Source: Lineus longissimus (lineage: Eukaryota; Nemertea; Pilidiophora; Heteronemertea; Lineidae). Taken from it: a DNA stretch of 64,000 nt. Positions 12,276 through 23,185 of this stretch are shown here, one piece after another. Numbering within the stretch: position 1 is the first letter of the stretch; every line of letters begins with the position of its first letter. The DNA lies in assembly GCF_910592395.1 (NCBI RefSeq), contig NC_088323.1, positions 13,065,501-13,129,500 on the forward strand. The letters are read 5' to 3'. The translations under genes were made by a program, and so were the position numbers. The notes under the pieces are model-generated. The model did not search any database. It was not told the origin of the DNA and saw only the letters and a program-made list of their open reading frames with translations.

Positions 12276-13587
12276 AATGAATAGAATGAAAGCGAACCCA
12301 GGAAGTCTCTTAAGTCAGCAGTCATGCAGAAGATGCGGAAGTAACATGTTCAATGCTATTCATCATGAACGCCCATCTTTAGTATGTGACCATGGCTGGG
12401 AACTCCCCTAGTACATTGGCTGTGCGATGTACACAGATACACATCAACCAGGTGAAACTCAGAACGAGGCTCTTATCAGTGAGTTGGGATAAGATTTGAC
12501 TCGGTGTAACAGTAACAAATGCCCCCCTGGAAAAAGTGTCCGGCCCTTTTGTATTCTGCAATATGGTTCTATAGAGACCCTGACCGTCAATAGCTCAGAG
12601 ATTGAAGCGCATAATAGAATCCTTTGTTTCCTGGGCATTCTATCCTAGGACATTTTAAACTTCTACACCGGCCTGTAGACTGCATGTACTCCATTTCAAG
12701 ATGAAATGGCACAATGATTTCGCACAGAAAATGAAAAAAATCATACATCTGAAATTTCGATGTCCGAATTATCTAAATATACAGTTGTACTTACTTTGCC
12801 AGAATTGTACAAAGCAAGACCAAGAACGAGCAATTTCAAGCGAAAGACTGACACACTTTCCCAGCGCGCCATTATAGGCTAGACTCCCGGGGCAGTGAAT
12901 TGCGTAATCCAAATTGGGTATCCTTATGTTGAGGAACGAGGCCGGTCCAAAGCGTCCGGAGTGTATTTTAGGCATGTTTTGCATGAAGTGCCATGTTTTT
13001 CTCGTGAGATTGGGTATAGTTTTGTCTGATCGCATAGATTTACCAATATCAGCAGATATCATTGTAATAATAATTAAGATGGGCCTGCCCTCAATGAGTT
13101 GAAGTGGTATTTACCCACAAAACACATGCAGTCGAACAATATAATAGCTACCGTTCTTCATGATCACTGTCATAACCTTGGTAAACAAGGAGCACAAATT
13201 ACCTCGCCCTCCATTGTTGAATCGCACTCCACGAATACAACAGGTGCACGGAGCTGGTCGATACCCAGCACCATAGAAACAGGGTCCTGCTGTAATTTCC
13301 ACGTACTTTCGTATCCAAATCATTACGTGGGAACAAGGTTTCGTTTTCACAGATGCCTGGTCGAATTTCAGCAGATCTTCAACTATTCGATTATTTTCAT
13401 TGCATCAGTTTTAGAAAGAACAATTGTATTAGGCCTGCAGTTTATGTGAATGACGTTGACGTTTTCTCAACTTAGGTTACCTCGGAAACCTAAATAATTC
13501 AGTTACTTTGCGACTATGGAGGATTATTTTGTCACACTATCACAATTCAGGTAGGATTTATATTTATTGCAACATATGTTAAATAGA
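12276..13587. other. stretch without recognisable gene
   Basis: Overlapping open frames of up to 116 codons on both strands (13099-13449 plus, 12769-13062 minus) show no recognisable domain. I see no exon-like boundaries that I can support. Confidence 0.4.
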
Positions 13588-13745
13588 GAGGCTCAGATTT
13601 GAACCGAGAACGAGAGCCAAAACAAGGTAGGATTTGGACGACAATGGTCGTGTTGCCTGTTGTCGGAAATGCTTCGTGGGTCTTTGCTGTCGCGGACAGA
13701 CAAAATCACCCCGTTCTTTGTTCTCGAAATAAAATCTGAGCCACT
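13588..13745. mobile_element. MITE family C, diverged copy
   Basis: The ends are inverted: aggctcagattt...ccgagaacg on the left and cgttctttgttctcg...aaatctgagcc on the right. The internal word tgttgcctgttgtcggaaatg matches the copy at 56082-56295. It belongs with the copies at 19558-19840 and 56082-56295, which share agattt/aagatt...ccgagaacga ends. Confidence 0.6.
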
Positions 13746-14245
13746 CCAACAAGGCGAGTAACCAATTACAATTATTACCTAACTGGAAGTGTTGGTTGTC
13801 TCACTAAACTAAGAAAGGGTCGAGCTGAAAAGTAACCCAAATATCGAGGCACCTGGCCGAGGTTTTGGCCGGCAAAATAAGCGCACAGACGAGCAGTGAG
13901 ATAACCTATAACTCGGATGAGGTACCAATTTATTTTCAAAAACACCTCAAACTGAACAAAGAGGTGTGATTTTTGCTTCAAAGTTTTGCACCAACCCAAG
14001 TGATTATGAATGCCGCTGTCGCCAAAAGTGAGGCACAGCGCTTTATACACTGTCAACGGTGATCAATTGATAGCAAGGTGTTTTAGAATTTCACAACTTT
14101 GTGCTCGCATAACGATCAAATGACTTGTTAGTTAAGTACTCAGACCAGCGATTGAAGTTTCGGACATTTTCTTTATGAAATAAACTCATAAATGTACATG
14201 AGACATGGAGAGACATGATATTCTCCCCGGGCAAGTACCACTGTG
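13746..14245. other. stretch without recognisable gene
   Basis: A 93-codon open frame on the minus strand (13775-14056) has no motif I recognise. Nothing else stands out before the palindromic element. Confidence 0.4.
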
Positions 14246-14576
14246 AGGCACCTTCCCGATAGAGGTATACGGTATACTACACTATACGCGAACAATGGCT
14301 TCACAAAGGGTGCATGACCATGAAACTATTGTTCGCGTATAGTATAGTATAGGGTACAGCTCTATGGAATAGGTGCCTTTGGCTTTACAAAGGGTGCATG
14401 AGCATGAAACTATTGTTCGCGTATAGTATAGCTATACCCTATACTATACTATACTATACGCGAACAATAGTTTCATGGTCATGCACCCTTTGTGAAGCCA
14501 TTGTTCCGTGAAGCCATTGTTCGCGTATAGTGTAGTATAGTGTAGTATACCGTATACCTCTATGGGGAAGGTGCCT
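14246..14576. mobile_element. compound palindromic (foldback) element
   Basis: The outer arms are aggcacctt...atagaggtatacggtatac on the left and gtataccgtatacctctat...aaggtgcct on the right. Inside, the block gcgaacaatagtttcatg...catgcaccctttgtgaagcc (or its reverse complement) occurs at least three times, with ttcgcgtatagta motifs next to each. The structure is a palindrome with palindromic sub-units, suggesting internal duplication or nested insertion of the same element. No ORF and no clear target duplication. Confidence 0.8.
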
Positions 14577-15044
14577 AATGCCCAGAAAATCTATTGTCAG
14601 GACCATGAAACAAGATACGATGGCAAAGGAAACGCCAGCTTTGCTACCAATATATTTTGTCGACGTTCTGTCGTTTTAACTGCATACGGTATATACGTAA
14701 GGAGCGGCCCATATTGTTTGGTCGATAATAAGTGGGCCTATGCAGTCATGAATCAATGAAACGCACCTGTTGGTTGGAAAGACACTTGTAACTAGACGTT
14801 ATAGTGTAGTTATTGTGATCAAATCTCTGGAGGCTGTAGTCGCTCGTCAAAAATGTGAAGTCTGTAATTGAATTTGAAAGTTTCCAATTGCGTAAAATAT
14901 ACCTACCGAATATAAATCTCGACATTGGCGTCTATTGTGCATATCTGTACATGACGATTCAACAAAGTTTGATGCATAGCTGGACTACTGCATAACTGAA
15001 GTTCTTTTTTCCTTACTCACGATTGAATACGAACGGCGTTCCTC

Positions 15045-15710
15045 TTCAAAGGACCAACTTGGCGATAAGATTTGTTAGTTTTCAATACAAAACTGGCTTC
15101 TAGCAGGACCTCTCCAAATATGAAAAATCATTGAACTGTAATAAATAATTCAATAGCATTCCGAAAAGATGACGTCACTGCAGCTGCTGCCCTCTATTTC
15201 CCCATCGCTGAATTACAGGCAATGTGGGACAAACATGCGGTTTCGTAATGGATTCAGGCTTTCTAACTAGGGCAGTTAGATTCAATCTGGCACATGTCCG
15301 AGTGTTGGAAATACTACATAATTGTTCTGAATATTTCTCTCTCTGACTCTATGGTATCATTCATGCTAAAAAACAATGCAGGGTCAAAGATAATTGACTT
15401 TGAAATAAGCTCAAATGCGTAGAAATAAGTGTCGATGTCCGACTGTCACGTGACTAAAACGTCATCAATATCTTATGCAAATGAACTTGTGAGCTATAAA
15501 TAGTAACTTCGCGGGATGCTATTGAAGGAGGTGTAGGCTTAGGCCTGCCTGAAATTCGCAAGCCATGCCCAATACTGCCTCGCAACACTGGCGAAAATTA
15601 TCAACGAAAATCAGCATTAGTGTGACGATACAAGTAGCGGCGCCTGGTGTCAAGCAGGGGTATTATCCTCCTGGCTAGGTAAATCCCATGCCCAAGAGTC
15701 CGTTAAAAGG
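15045..15710 (+). repeat. dispersed repeat family D, copy 1 (split by a MITE)
   Basis: Two halves (15045-15151 and 15524-15710) match a continuous segment at 45835-46130 on the same strand. The right half shares gcctgaaattc, ctcgcaac, aagcaggggtattatcctcc and tggctaggt. The left half shares ccaacttgg, aggacc and cattgaactg. The halves are separated exactly by the 372-bp MITE at 15152-15523. Confidence 0.8.
15152..15523. mobile_element. MITE family E, copy 1
   Basis: The termini are inverted: aatagcattccg on the left and cgggatgctatt on the right. The body is about 97 percent identical by eye to 54708-55077. Both copies contain tatgcaaatga, gagctataaatagtaactt and a cacgtgac word. No coding content. 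The insertion site can be compared with the uninterrupted family D copy at 45835-46130. Confidence 0.85.
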
Positions 15711-17430
15711 AGATCTAGATGTTCCAAATCTTTACTGAAAATACCAAAATTGAACAAAAGCAGTTTTCCTGTGAGGCAAATACAGGCAAATTGACCTGTG
15801 TATTGTTTCCTAACGTCAAAACATCCAAGGTCCAATGGCTCTAATTATAATAGGTATCTGTTCATGTTTACTAAAATAAGGCGCAGTGGACACCAAATGT
15901 ATAGGTATCATTCTTTGCCAACTGATTACAATAATCACAAACGGGTAATAAACGATGATAATGAATAATAGAAAATATTGGCCATTTTCCAAGTTGACTC
16001 ATTGATGACGTCACATCACCGGCAGCCAATGATGTATCTGATCACGTTACTAGCCAGATCTGCTATAAAACCATCAAACAGATTTGGGCTGATATTCTTG
16101 CAGTTAAATCTTGAGTTTTTGTTGTTGTTTTTTTATGATCCCGAGGCTTTCAATCCAATAGTTACTGGAGTCACATTTTTAAAGAAAATAGTATATCCTC
16201 ACTGATACTGTGATATTTGAGGCGTCCTACAAATGTCTTCACAGTGTATCAAAATAGCTTCAATAGCCACTGTGCTGAAATTTACACGCCGTATATAATT
16301 AAGTTAAACACGTAATCAGAGATGGATAAATCTTTTGACATTTTTTGTCTGTCCATCTCTTATACAGGACTTTAAAGGCAGACAGTTTTTTTCTGAATAA
16401 CCGATATGATTGGCAACATTGTATGTGAAGTTTAAAACGATGTGACCGTGCTCGTACTGGTGAAATGTAAAACACAAACGTTCATATAATTAGTGTTGCC
16501 GCAATGAAAGGCATCCCAATGCTAGTCGCAATACTAGCCTAGTCAGTCAGGATAAGCAGACTGGCAGACAAGTCACCTGCTGGTAACCATGGCAACGTCT
16601 GTAGACAACTGGTCCAATTAGTTTGGTTCGATATGAAGGTCGCATGTTAAGTGGCTAAGATGGATGTTTGACTTTCATGGAAAGATATTAAAGCGGATTT
16701 CGCACAACCAACGTTTCTGTCAACCTTTTGCATTTTTTCGGGCGGTGAAAATGAACCTTCTCATTTCCTATTTATAAGTCTGGCGCAGATCAGTAAGCTC
16801 GACTCAACCTGATGAATTCCAAAGCTGAATTGTGGGCTCCTCGTCTCCGACGCATACGTGATACCCAAAAGCAACACCATATCGCTAACCGGATTTATTT
16901 ATCAGTAACACATTACAGCTTAGAGATGACACTGACGAGATTTGTGTTGGCGAGAAAGATGGAGCATGGCAGTTTCCATGGTAACGTAGTACTTGTTAAA
17001 GGTCCAATCCGTCTTGCACGGGAATGTTGCATTGAGATGGGATTCCTTTGAAGTGTCGAGTGTGGCAAGATTCTGATATAGAAGATGTGATATTTGTCCA
17101 TACTGTAGGTAGATTACTGAGGACATCACAATGTTACGCATACTACAATATACTTTTGAGCAGTACACGTAGAATTGTATTATCAAGCCATTTTCAATGG
17201 TTGCTATTGAAGACCCTAGACCTGTCTAGTACAAACAACATTTTACCTCCCTCATACTTGATATTACGGAAGCGTCAGAGATTTTTGTAAAAGGGAGTAA
17301 ATTATGCAAATTTAGTATTCGCTCATGCTATAAATTGGTCACATTTTGGGCACGCGGCCTTTTTGATTTTTTCAAACAAATTAATACTTAATTGGCATGA
17401 TGAACACATTATAAAGCTGGTCTTCAAAAA
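15711..17430. other. stretch without recognisable gene
   Basis: Short frames only; the cluster at 16812-17290 gives overlapping frames on both strands without any domain. No repeat structure was found. Confidence 0.4.
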
Positions 17431-17436
17431 TATAAT

Positions 17437-18765
17437 TTGAATGTAGGAGCAAAATCGGTAGATGTAGATCGTAACCTTCCCGAGATTGACTACCTGGTGA
17501 AACTTATGGTTTTGTTGTACGCAGATGATACTGTAATTGTAACTGATTCTAATGAAGACCTTCAAGTAGCCATCCATGCCCTAGAAGTCTACTGTACGCA
17601 ATGGAAACTGCATGTTAATCCTGAAAAAACTAAAGTCAGAATTTTTTCCAAGAGGGCCAAAGGGAAAAACCTTGAATTTATATTAAACGGCAATGCTCTC
17701 AAAATTGTAGATACCTTTATTAAAGTATCTTGGTGTTGTGTTCCAGAGAAACGGTTCATATAAAGAACATAAGAAGCATGCGTGTGATCAAGCCAGAAAA
17801 GCAATGTGTAGCGTTCTCCGTAAACAATGGTAAAGGGAGAGGACTTGCCTTGCCCGTTGATGTATTGATACAACTCGTTCTTTCTATGGTGGAACCAATA
17901 CTCCTGTACGCATGAGAAGTTTGGGGAGATAATAGGTTCAATATGCACCAAGTTTTCCATCTAAAATTCCTAAAACAAGTGCTATAGGTTTGAGGTATTA
18001 CACCGTCATGCATGGTGTATGGTAACACTGGGATAATATCCTATGCCACTTTCCATAAATGTCTGGATGATAAATCTTTGAGCAATTGTTCCTGGCCGTC
18101 AGGATAAATATACTTACGTACCTTATCTATAAGTGTTTACCCGAAGGTTTTTGATCGGGCCATTTTGTATCCCCCTGGCTTAACAAGATAAAGGAAATCC
18201 TAGATGAAGCAGGTGACACTGTGATTTGGTTAAACCAGACAAATCCCATTTTTAACACCACTTGGCTAACGGAGACGGTAAAAAGGACACTTGGAGACCA
18301 GTGGGTGCAGAAATGGTATACGGATATTCAGGAGTCACCTATATGTTTAAACTATAGAATCTACAAAGAGCGTTTTATCTTTGAAGACTACCTTAAATGT
18401 ATTTTGTGTAATAATGGTGATGGTGACGAGTGTCATTTACTGCTTGAATGTAATAGCGTTACAAAAATTAGAAAAAAATGCCTGTCAAAGTATTATTGTT
18501 CTCGGCAACCAAAAGTCATCAAAATGAAAAGTTTGGTCAAAAGTATAAATTTTGTAAAATTAGCCAAATTCCTTCTGGCGTGCCGTAGACTGTTTAATAT
18601 AGTGTGACTTCAAATCTATATCCCAAACCCCTTTACCTGTCAACCCTTGATCGACTATGTTGTGACGTCTTCCACCATTGTATACTATATCCGTTAATGT
18701 GTTTTTCTCTGTACTTTTAACTAAGTGGAGAATAAATAAAATTCAATTGAATTGAATTGAAATGG
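17437..18765 (+). pseudogene. 5'-truncated LINE: RT palm to 3' end
   Basis: The sequence starts inside a reverse transcriptase. LMVLLYADDTVIV at about 17500-17540 is the catalytic YADD motif, intact here. It is followed by WKLHVNPEKTKV and then, after a frameshift near 17730, by the PILLYA...EVWG block, where a stop codon replaces the expected residue. A further frame (18221-18607) encodes QKWYTDIQESPICLNYRIYK and a CILCNNGDGDECHLLLEC cysteine cluster typical of the LINE C-terminus. The copy ends in an aattgaattgaattg short repeat at about 18737-18760, a normal LINE 3' tail. Truncation, frameshifts and stops make it non-functional. It is the same broad LINE type as 10500-12275. Confidence 0.85.
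18221..18607 (+). pseudogene. LINE ORF2 C-terminal fragment
   Basis: A 128-codon frame from the same element keeps the C-terminal C-x2-C...H...C cluster (CILC, then DECHLLLEC). This distal part of LINE ORF2 is often described as a putative nucleic-acid-binding knuckle. The sequence normally lying between the YRIYK block and the cysteine cluster appears shortened. It is not an independent gene. Confidence 0.7.
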
Positions 18766-18779
18766 TATAATCTTTTACG

Positions 18780-19160
18780 TGTTAAGGTCAATAGTTTATT
18801 AATTAGAGCTAATTTAACAGAATGCTCCCTGTACTCATAATCACTACTAAGCGCCAGTCTATCTGGAACCAATTACCAGATGTTTTAAAATCCATAGCTA
18901 ACATCAAAACTTTTAAGTCACACTTAAAAACATATCTTTTTAGGAAGCACTTTTTTTCGGTGACAATGCACTCTAGAATGTTTTATAGTCATCTTGTCTC
19001 CAATTGTCTTACCTAATGTCTTATAGTCTCAGTTTTATCTATTATTGTTTTACAGCAAAATTATTGTATGCAATGAATTTTTTTTTGTAAAGTGCCTTGA
19101 AGTGTTTTACAAAAGGCGCTATATAAATTGTTTTAATAATAATAATAATAATAATAATAT
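18780..19160 (+). pseudogene. 3' end of a CR1/L2-type LINE
   Basis: The frame 18822-19016 reads RQSIWNQLPDVLKSI...KTFKSHLKTYLFRKHFF, the usual last residues of CR1/L2/Jockey-type reverse transcriptases. It is followed by tgccttgaagtg...ggcgctatataaattg and an (ata)n tail (19133-19158), the classic 3' signature of this LINE group. Only the last few hundred bases were copied, as is usual for 5'-truncated insertions. It begins right after the end of the other LINE at 18765. Confidence 0.85.
19133..19158 (+). repeat. (taa)n microsatellite tail
   Basis: About eight uninterrupted taa units following the gcgctatataaat 3' signature of the LINE fragment. Confidence 0.9.
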
Positions 19161-19557
19161 CTAACCAACTCATAGCTACATGTAATTGGTAAATATTCTT
19201 CTTATCCACACTTGATATTATGTATATGGGATGTTAGAAGTATGTAAAATGTTTTTTATTTCTTGGAACAATTCTAGAAATCAAGGTTTTTCAGCTTTGA
19301 AAAAGCTGTAATGGTATTTCGGCCGACACAAACATGCCCACGTAGAGGTTTCTCAACGCAGTGAAAAACCCTTGACGCTTTCACAATCTCTAGAAAACAA
19401 TTTATTTTTTTGATCAGTACCAAAAAAAACCTATGGGGTGCATATCTGAGTTGGTCGAAAAAACATGTAGGCCTAATGGATTTTTAGAAGCTCACAACAT
19501 GTAGCTACACATTGAGCGATTAAACTCATGTAATAACGGGCGGGTAGCAGACACAAT

Positions 19558-19840
19558 AGAGAAGATAAGATTATGGTCCGAGAACAAAAACCAGAACGAG
19601 AACGAGAACGAGAACGAGAACGAGAACGAGAACGAGAACGTGAACAAGAACGAGGAGTTTTTTTCTCTGGTTGATGACGTCATCAAGTCAAACTGATTAG
19701 TTTTTATTATCGTTTTCAGGCATACCAGGCATTACAAACACACACTGTTTAATTTCATTTCTGTGACAACAGGCAATACGGTATCTATCGTCAAAATACC
19801 ACCTCCTCGTTCTCGTTCTCAGATCGAAAATCTTAATTAG
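19558..19840. mobile_element. MITE family C, copy with expanded hexamer
   Basis: The left end reads agataagatt...ggtccgagaac and the right end gttctcagatcg...aatctt, inverted relative to each other. The interior shares ctctggttgatgacgtcat, tcaaactgatt, aggcattac and caggcaatacggtatctat with the reverse complement of 56082-56295. Just inside the left terminus a (gaacga)n tract has expanded to about 60 bp (19593-19655), creating a spurious minus-strand frame of alternating Phe-Ser. Confidence 0.8.
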
Positions 19841-21484
19841 AAAACAACGCCTGTTCTGTTACATGATAACATCAGAATCACTGCTTAGCTCTGGCTCTAT
19901 AGTCTGATGGTTAGCTATGTTTGACATCGTTGACTTCTCTTTTCTTTGGGCACTTTCCTTTTTGGGAGCTGTTGTAAAAGTTCGAAATGTTCTCGGATAG
20001 CAGTCCGGGGAACAAGGATTCTTTTATGCGCAACTGATATCTGGGGTATTTTTATTGGCAATCATAGCCCCTATGTAGAACCATCCTGAGGAAATAAGGG
20101 CTTAATGCCCTGCACTCAAACCCCTGTGACCTTAGCCCTCCTTTGGTACATTCGAACATTGTACTTCTCTGGTAGCGTACCTGGGGACGGAAAAAGCTGA
20201 GGTTATTGACGTATCCAACTGCCACCACCAGGTGGCTCTGTACACAATTAAATCTGCTATTGGGTCAGTGTTCATTCTGTATACATACATTTTCGTGATT
20301 TAAAAAAAATCATTGCTGAGATTTTCATCAAACTTTGTTGAAGTGTAGTCCTATATCTTGTCAATGTCGTGAATGAATTTGAAAAAGCTCCAATTATTCT
20401 GAATAGTTTTATTAGCAGAGATATGTCAGAATTTGACACACAATACGCGGCCGTATTTACTGCCTGTGACAGAATATCTTTCCAACCTGTAAAATCTAGA
20501 AAAGGAGTTCCTATTTCAAAATCGACCAGAATTCTGTTAGTTGATATCATTCATTAAAGAAAAAACAAAATGATGTTTGCAAACCAAATAAACATTCCAG
20601 GCCGTATTTAGGCATGACAGGGCTTTCTAAGCATTTTGTCATTTTATACCACTCAACAGTTAATAGTGATCTCAGCCAGAATGCATCACATCAAAATGCT
20701 ACGGACACTCCTGGCCGAAAAAAATTGGTCAATAATATCGACTGAATCATCAACAGGTGCATCTGACGTCGTTTATTGATACATTTCCCGATAATAATAG
20801 TTTCTCAAGAATCAATCACCTGCACTTTAGTCAATGTTCAATAACATGTCCTAAATTCAAGTGCGTCACGTACACATTTGTGCGCGATAATGAATTGTAC
20901 TGAGACGGCATGATTGTCGATTTATTTATCAATTGATCTAACCAGGTTGTGCTAAACTGTTTAACACAATGGAATGCTCAAAGCACAATCCGTTGGGTTA
21001 ATCATATTCCACCTCCCCCAAAATCAGGACAATGTACGCGTATTTGCAGTGTACATGATGCAGTTGGCAAATGTTTCTATCCTTGAATCATTGATGGGCC
21101 AATGATAGTTATCACTAACCACGTTTTACATCAAATCTCCCAGATAAGTTCAATGATGGGAATTTCGTCATAGATTTTATGACGTTGAGTCCGTTCATAC
21201 TGCGCGTTAACATCGACGTATATTCTCTCCTTTACACATTAAGAGGTCAGTCCCAAGAGTGTGCAGAAAAGGCTCATGATGAAAGACGTTTGATGAAAGG
21301 CTTCTGATGAAAAACTTAAAAATGTACAGTGTACTCAAAATTGTCCCCCTCTATGTAATTCCGTCTGAGATGCATGCGTATGTATGCACACGGTCAACAC
21401 AGTCACCATCCCCTAACTGTACATGTTAGTAAAATAAAGACTACCAATTTCCCCCCCCCCCCCCCCAGCCAGGCTACCTATAGT
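19841..21484. other. stretch without recognisable gene
   Basis: The frame pair at 20272-20557 is open on both strands but has no motif. Nothing else is supported here apart from the 16-base C run at 21451-21466. Confidence 0.4.
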
Positions 21485-21495
21485 CCCTTTAAGAA

Positions 21496-21746
21496 CAAAG
21501 TGGCTATTCTTACGACCAGTCGTAACTTAGGATTTAGGCGATTTCGGAGATTAAACTGAGGATTTAGGGAGATAAGACTAGTGTAAAGGAAGGGTAGGGT
21601 TAGGGTTGGCGCTAGGAGTAAGTGTTAGGGTCAGGGTGAGCGTCAGGGTTAGGATTAAGGCCGAAAAAGGTGAAAATGATCGTCGTAAGAATAACCAGTA
21701 GTTTGTATGTAAAATGCATTAGGGATCGTCGTAAGAATAGCCGCGG
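21496..21746. mobile_element. 251-bp MITE with telomere-like interior
   Basis: The word ccctttaagaa (11 bp) occurs as a direct repeat immediately outside both ends (21485-21495 and 21747-21757), which fits a target duplication. The ends carry ggctattcttacgac and its reverse complement gtcgtaagaatagcc. The right terminal sequence gatcgtcgtaagaata occurs twice (about 21679 and 21725). The interior (21587-21660) is made of ttaggg-like words. Length and long duplication suggest a Mutator-type non-autonomous element, an inference from duplication size only. Confidence 0.7.
21587..21660 (+). repeat. degenerate TTAGGG-like interstitial repeat
   Basis: Repeated gggttagggtt, ttagggtcagggt and agggttagg words over about 75 bp. 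TTAGGG is the telomere repeat of most animals outside arthropods. Being imperfect and inside a MITE, this is an interstitial fragment, not a chromosome end. Confidence 0.65.
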
Positions 21747-21924
21747 CCCTTTAAGAAACCCTCTTCAAAACACCGGGAAAACCCAACAAGTCCAGGAACC
21801 ACTCACGTGCATTTTTTTGACATTCGAACTGCGCACGTGCGTTTGTTTACAATTTCATTTTCCGCGAAATCTCAACGATCAGGTGACCTGCAATCGTAGA
21901 TTGAAAATAACATCCACCAAGAGG

Positions 21925-21985
21925 GGCGGGAAGGGTAGAAGCTAATTCCCCAAAGCGCCAGGGACCTTCATTAATATTCATGTCT
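21925..21985. repeat. inverted repeat arm (pairs with 23121-23175)
   Basis: The sequence aattccccaaagcgccaggg, then acctt and attaatattcat, recurs inverted at 23121-23175. The arms are about 1.1 kb apart. They may be the ends of an older element into whose right edge the 851-bp element later inserted. Confidence 0.65.
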
Positions 21986-23120
21986 GACGTCATATTAACT
22001 TTTACGCTGTCAATGAGATCACGTGCCATTTGTTTACACCCACAATGTCACATGGTCCCTGTTACTGCTATTTTTAGAAATCCACATGGATGAAGTACTA
22101 TAGTATACTAAAGTAGTTATCTATGTTTAAAAGTTTGGGGGTAGCCAATGTTTTTTTAAATTTTCTTGTGGAAAGATTGACTGGTCATCTTAGTACTTTG
22201 TTCGCAGGGTAAAATAGTGGTTTAATTCTTATATCATGGGATACTTTGGGGCGTTTTGGGTCTGCCCAACCACAGGGAATAATCTTCGACTCCTGATCTG
22301 GGTATGGCCCAGTGGTAAGGTATCCAGAACTCAAGGCCTTGTAACTGGGAGTAGAAAGGTGTTAGGGACCTTAAGTTTGACACCAATTTTTACATCGGGG
22401 TTACTGAAGGCAAGTTGGGATTCAAGACTTGTTGTAACTCGAAAAAAAACAACAGTTGGTATTATATCATTGAATGCAATTTATTCCAACAGTTCAACAT
22501 TCATTACTGTGGTCACTTTTCATAGTTTGATCATGTCGGCAGTATTCTGAGATGCAAATATAGATATACGATATAAATCTGATAACCAGCAAATAAGGCC
22601 CACAGAGTTTTCATGACTTTTAAAAACCATGCAAACCCCTCCGAAAAACAGACCTAGACCCTACAGTACAGGATTGGACTTCAGCAAGCTGCGTCTTGTG
22701 CAAGTATCAACCCCCCCCCCCCCCTCCGAAATCCACACCTCATCACTAAAATGCCAAAACAGTCCGTCAGAGCAGCGACAACTGAAAACCATGCAACATG
22801 TACAAAGTAGCCAATACACAAGATTTCGAAATACCATCACCACAAGTATTGGAAAGATTGTCAGAGTCACCAACCAATCATGGGGAGGGTAAAGATACAC
22901 GTTGATACTTGCATATGCATGTAGGATTCAACAGATATACAGATCCAGAAGAATCCATTAATCATTGGATTGGAATATTTGCACAATATTGATGATACAG
23001 AGAATCACATCTGTCACACGCTCTAATCCTTTGTCGCTGTCCTTAGGAGCTGTCGAACTGGTAGTGTCAGCCATGTTGAAATTCCCGCCGGTGATGTAGA
23101 ATCACATGATCTATGATTAA
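21986..23120. other. stretch between inverted arms, no recognisable gene
   Basis: No domain was recognised in any frame (longest about 104 codons, 22236-22550). It contains a 14-base C run at 22711-22724. A tRNA A-box-like word (tggcccagtggtaagg, near 22307) has no matching B box. Confidence 0.4.
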
Positions 23121-23185
23121 TTCATGAATATTAATGAAAGAAAGGTCCCTGGCGCTTTGGGGAATTGGCCTCTACCGGGCGGGAA

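Noticed and set aside
13099-13449. 116-codon open frame
   Set aside because: An overlapping frame on the opposite strand is equally open and no domain is recognisable.
19492-19686. Phe-Ser repeat protein
   Set aside because: It is simply the (gaacga)n microsatellite read on the minus strand.
21587-21660. true telomere end
   Set aside because: The repeat is short, imperfect, and embedded in a MITE with ordinary sequence on both sides.
22300-22330. tRNA-like A box (tggcccagtggtaagg)
   Set aside because: No B box at a proper distance; probably chance or a badly worn SINE.
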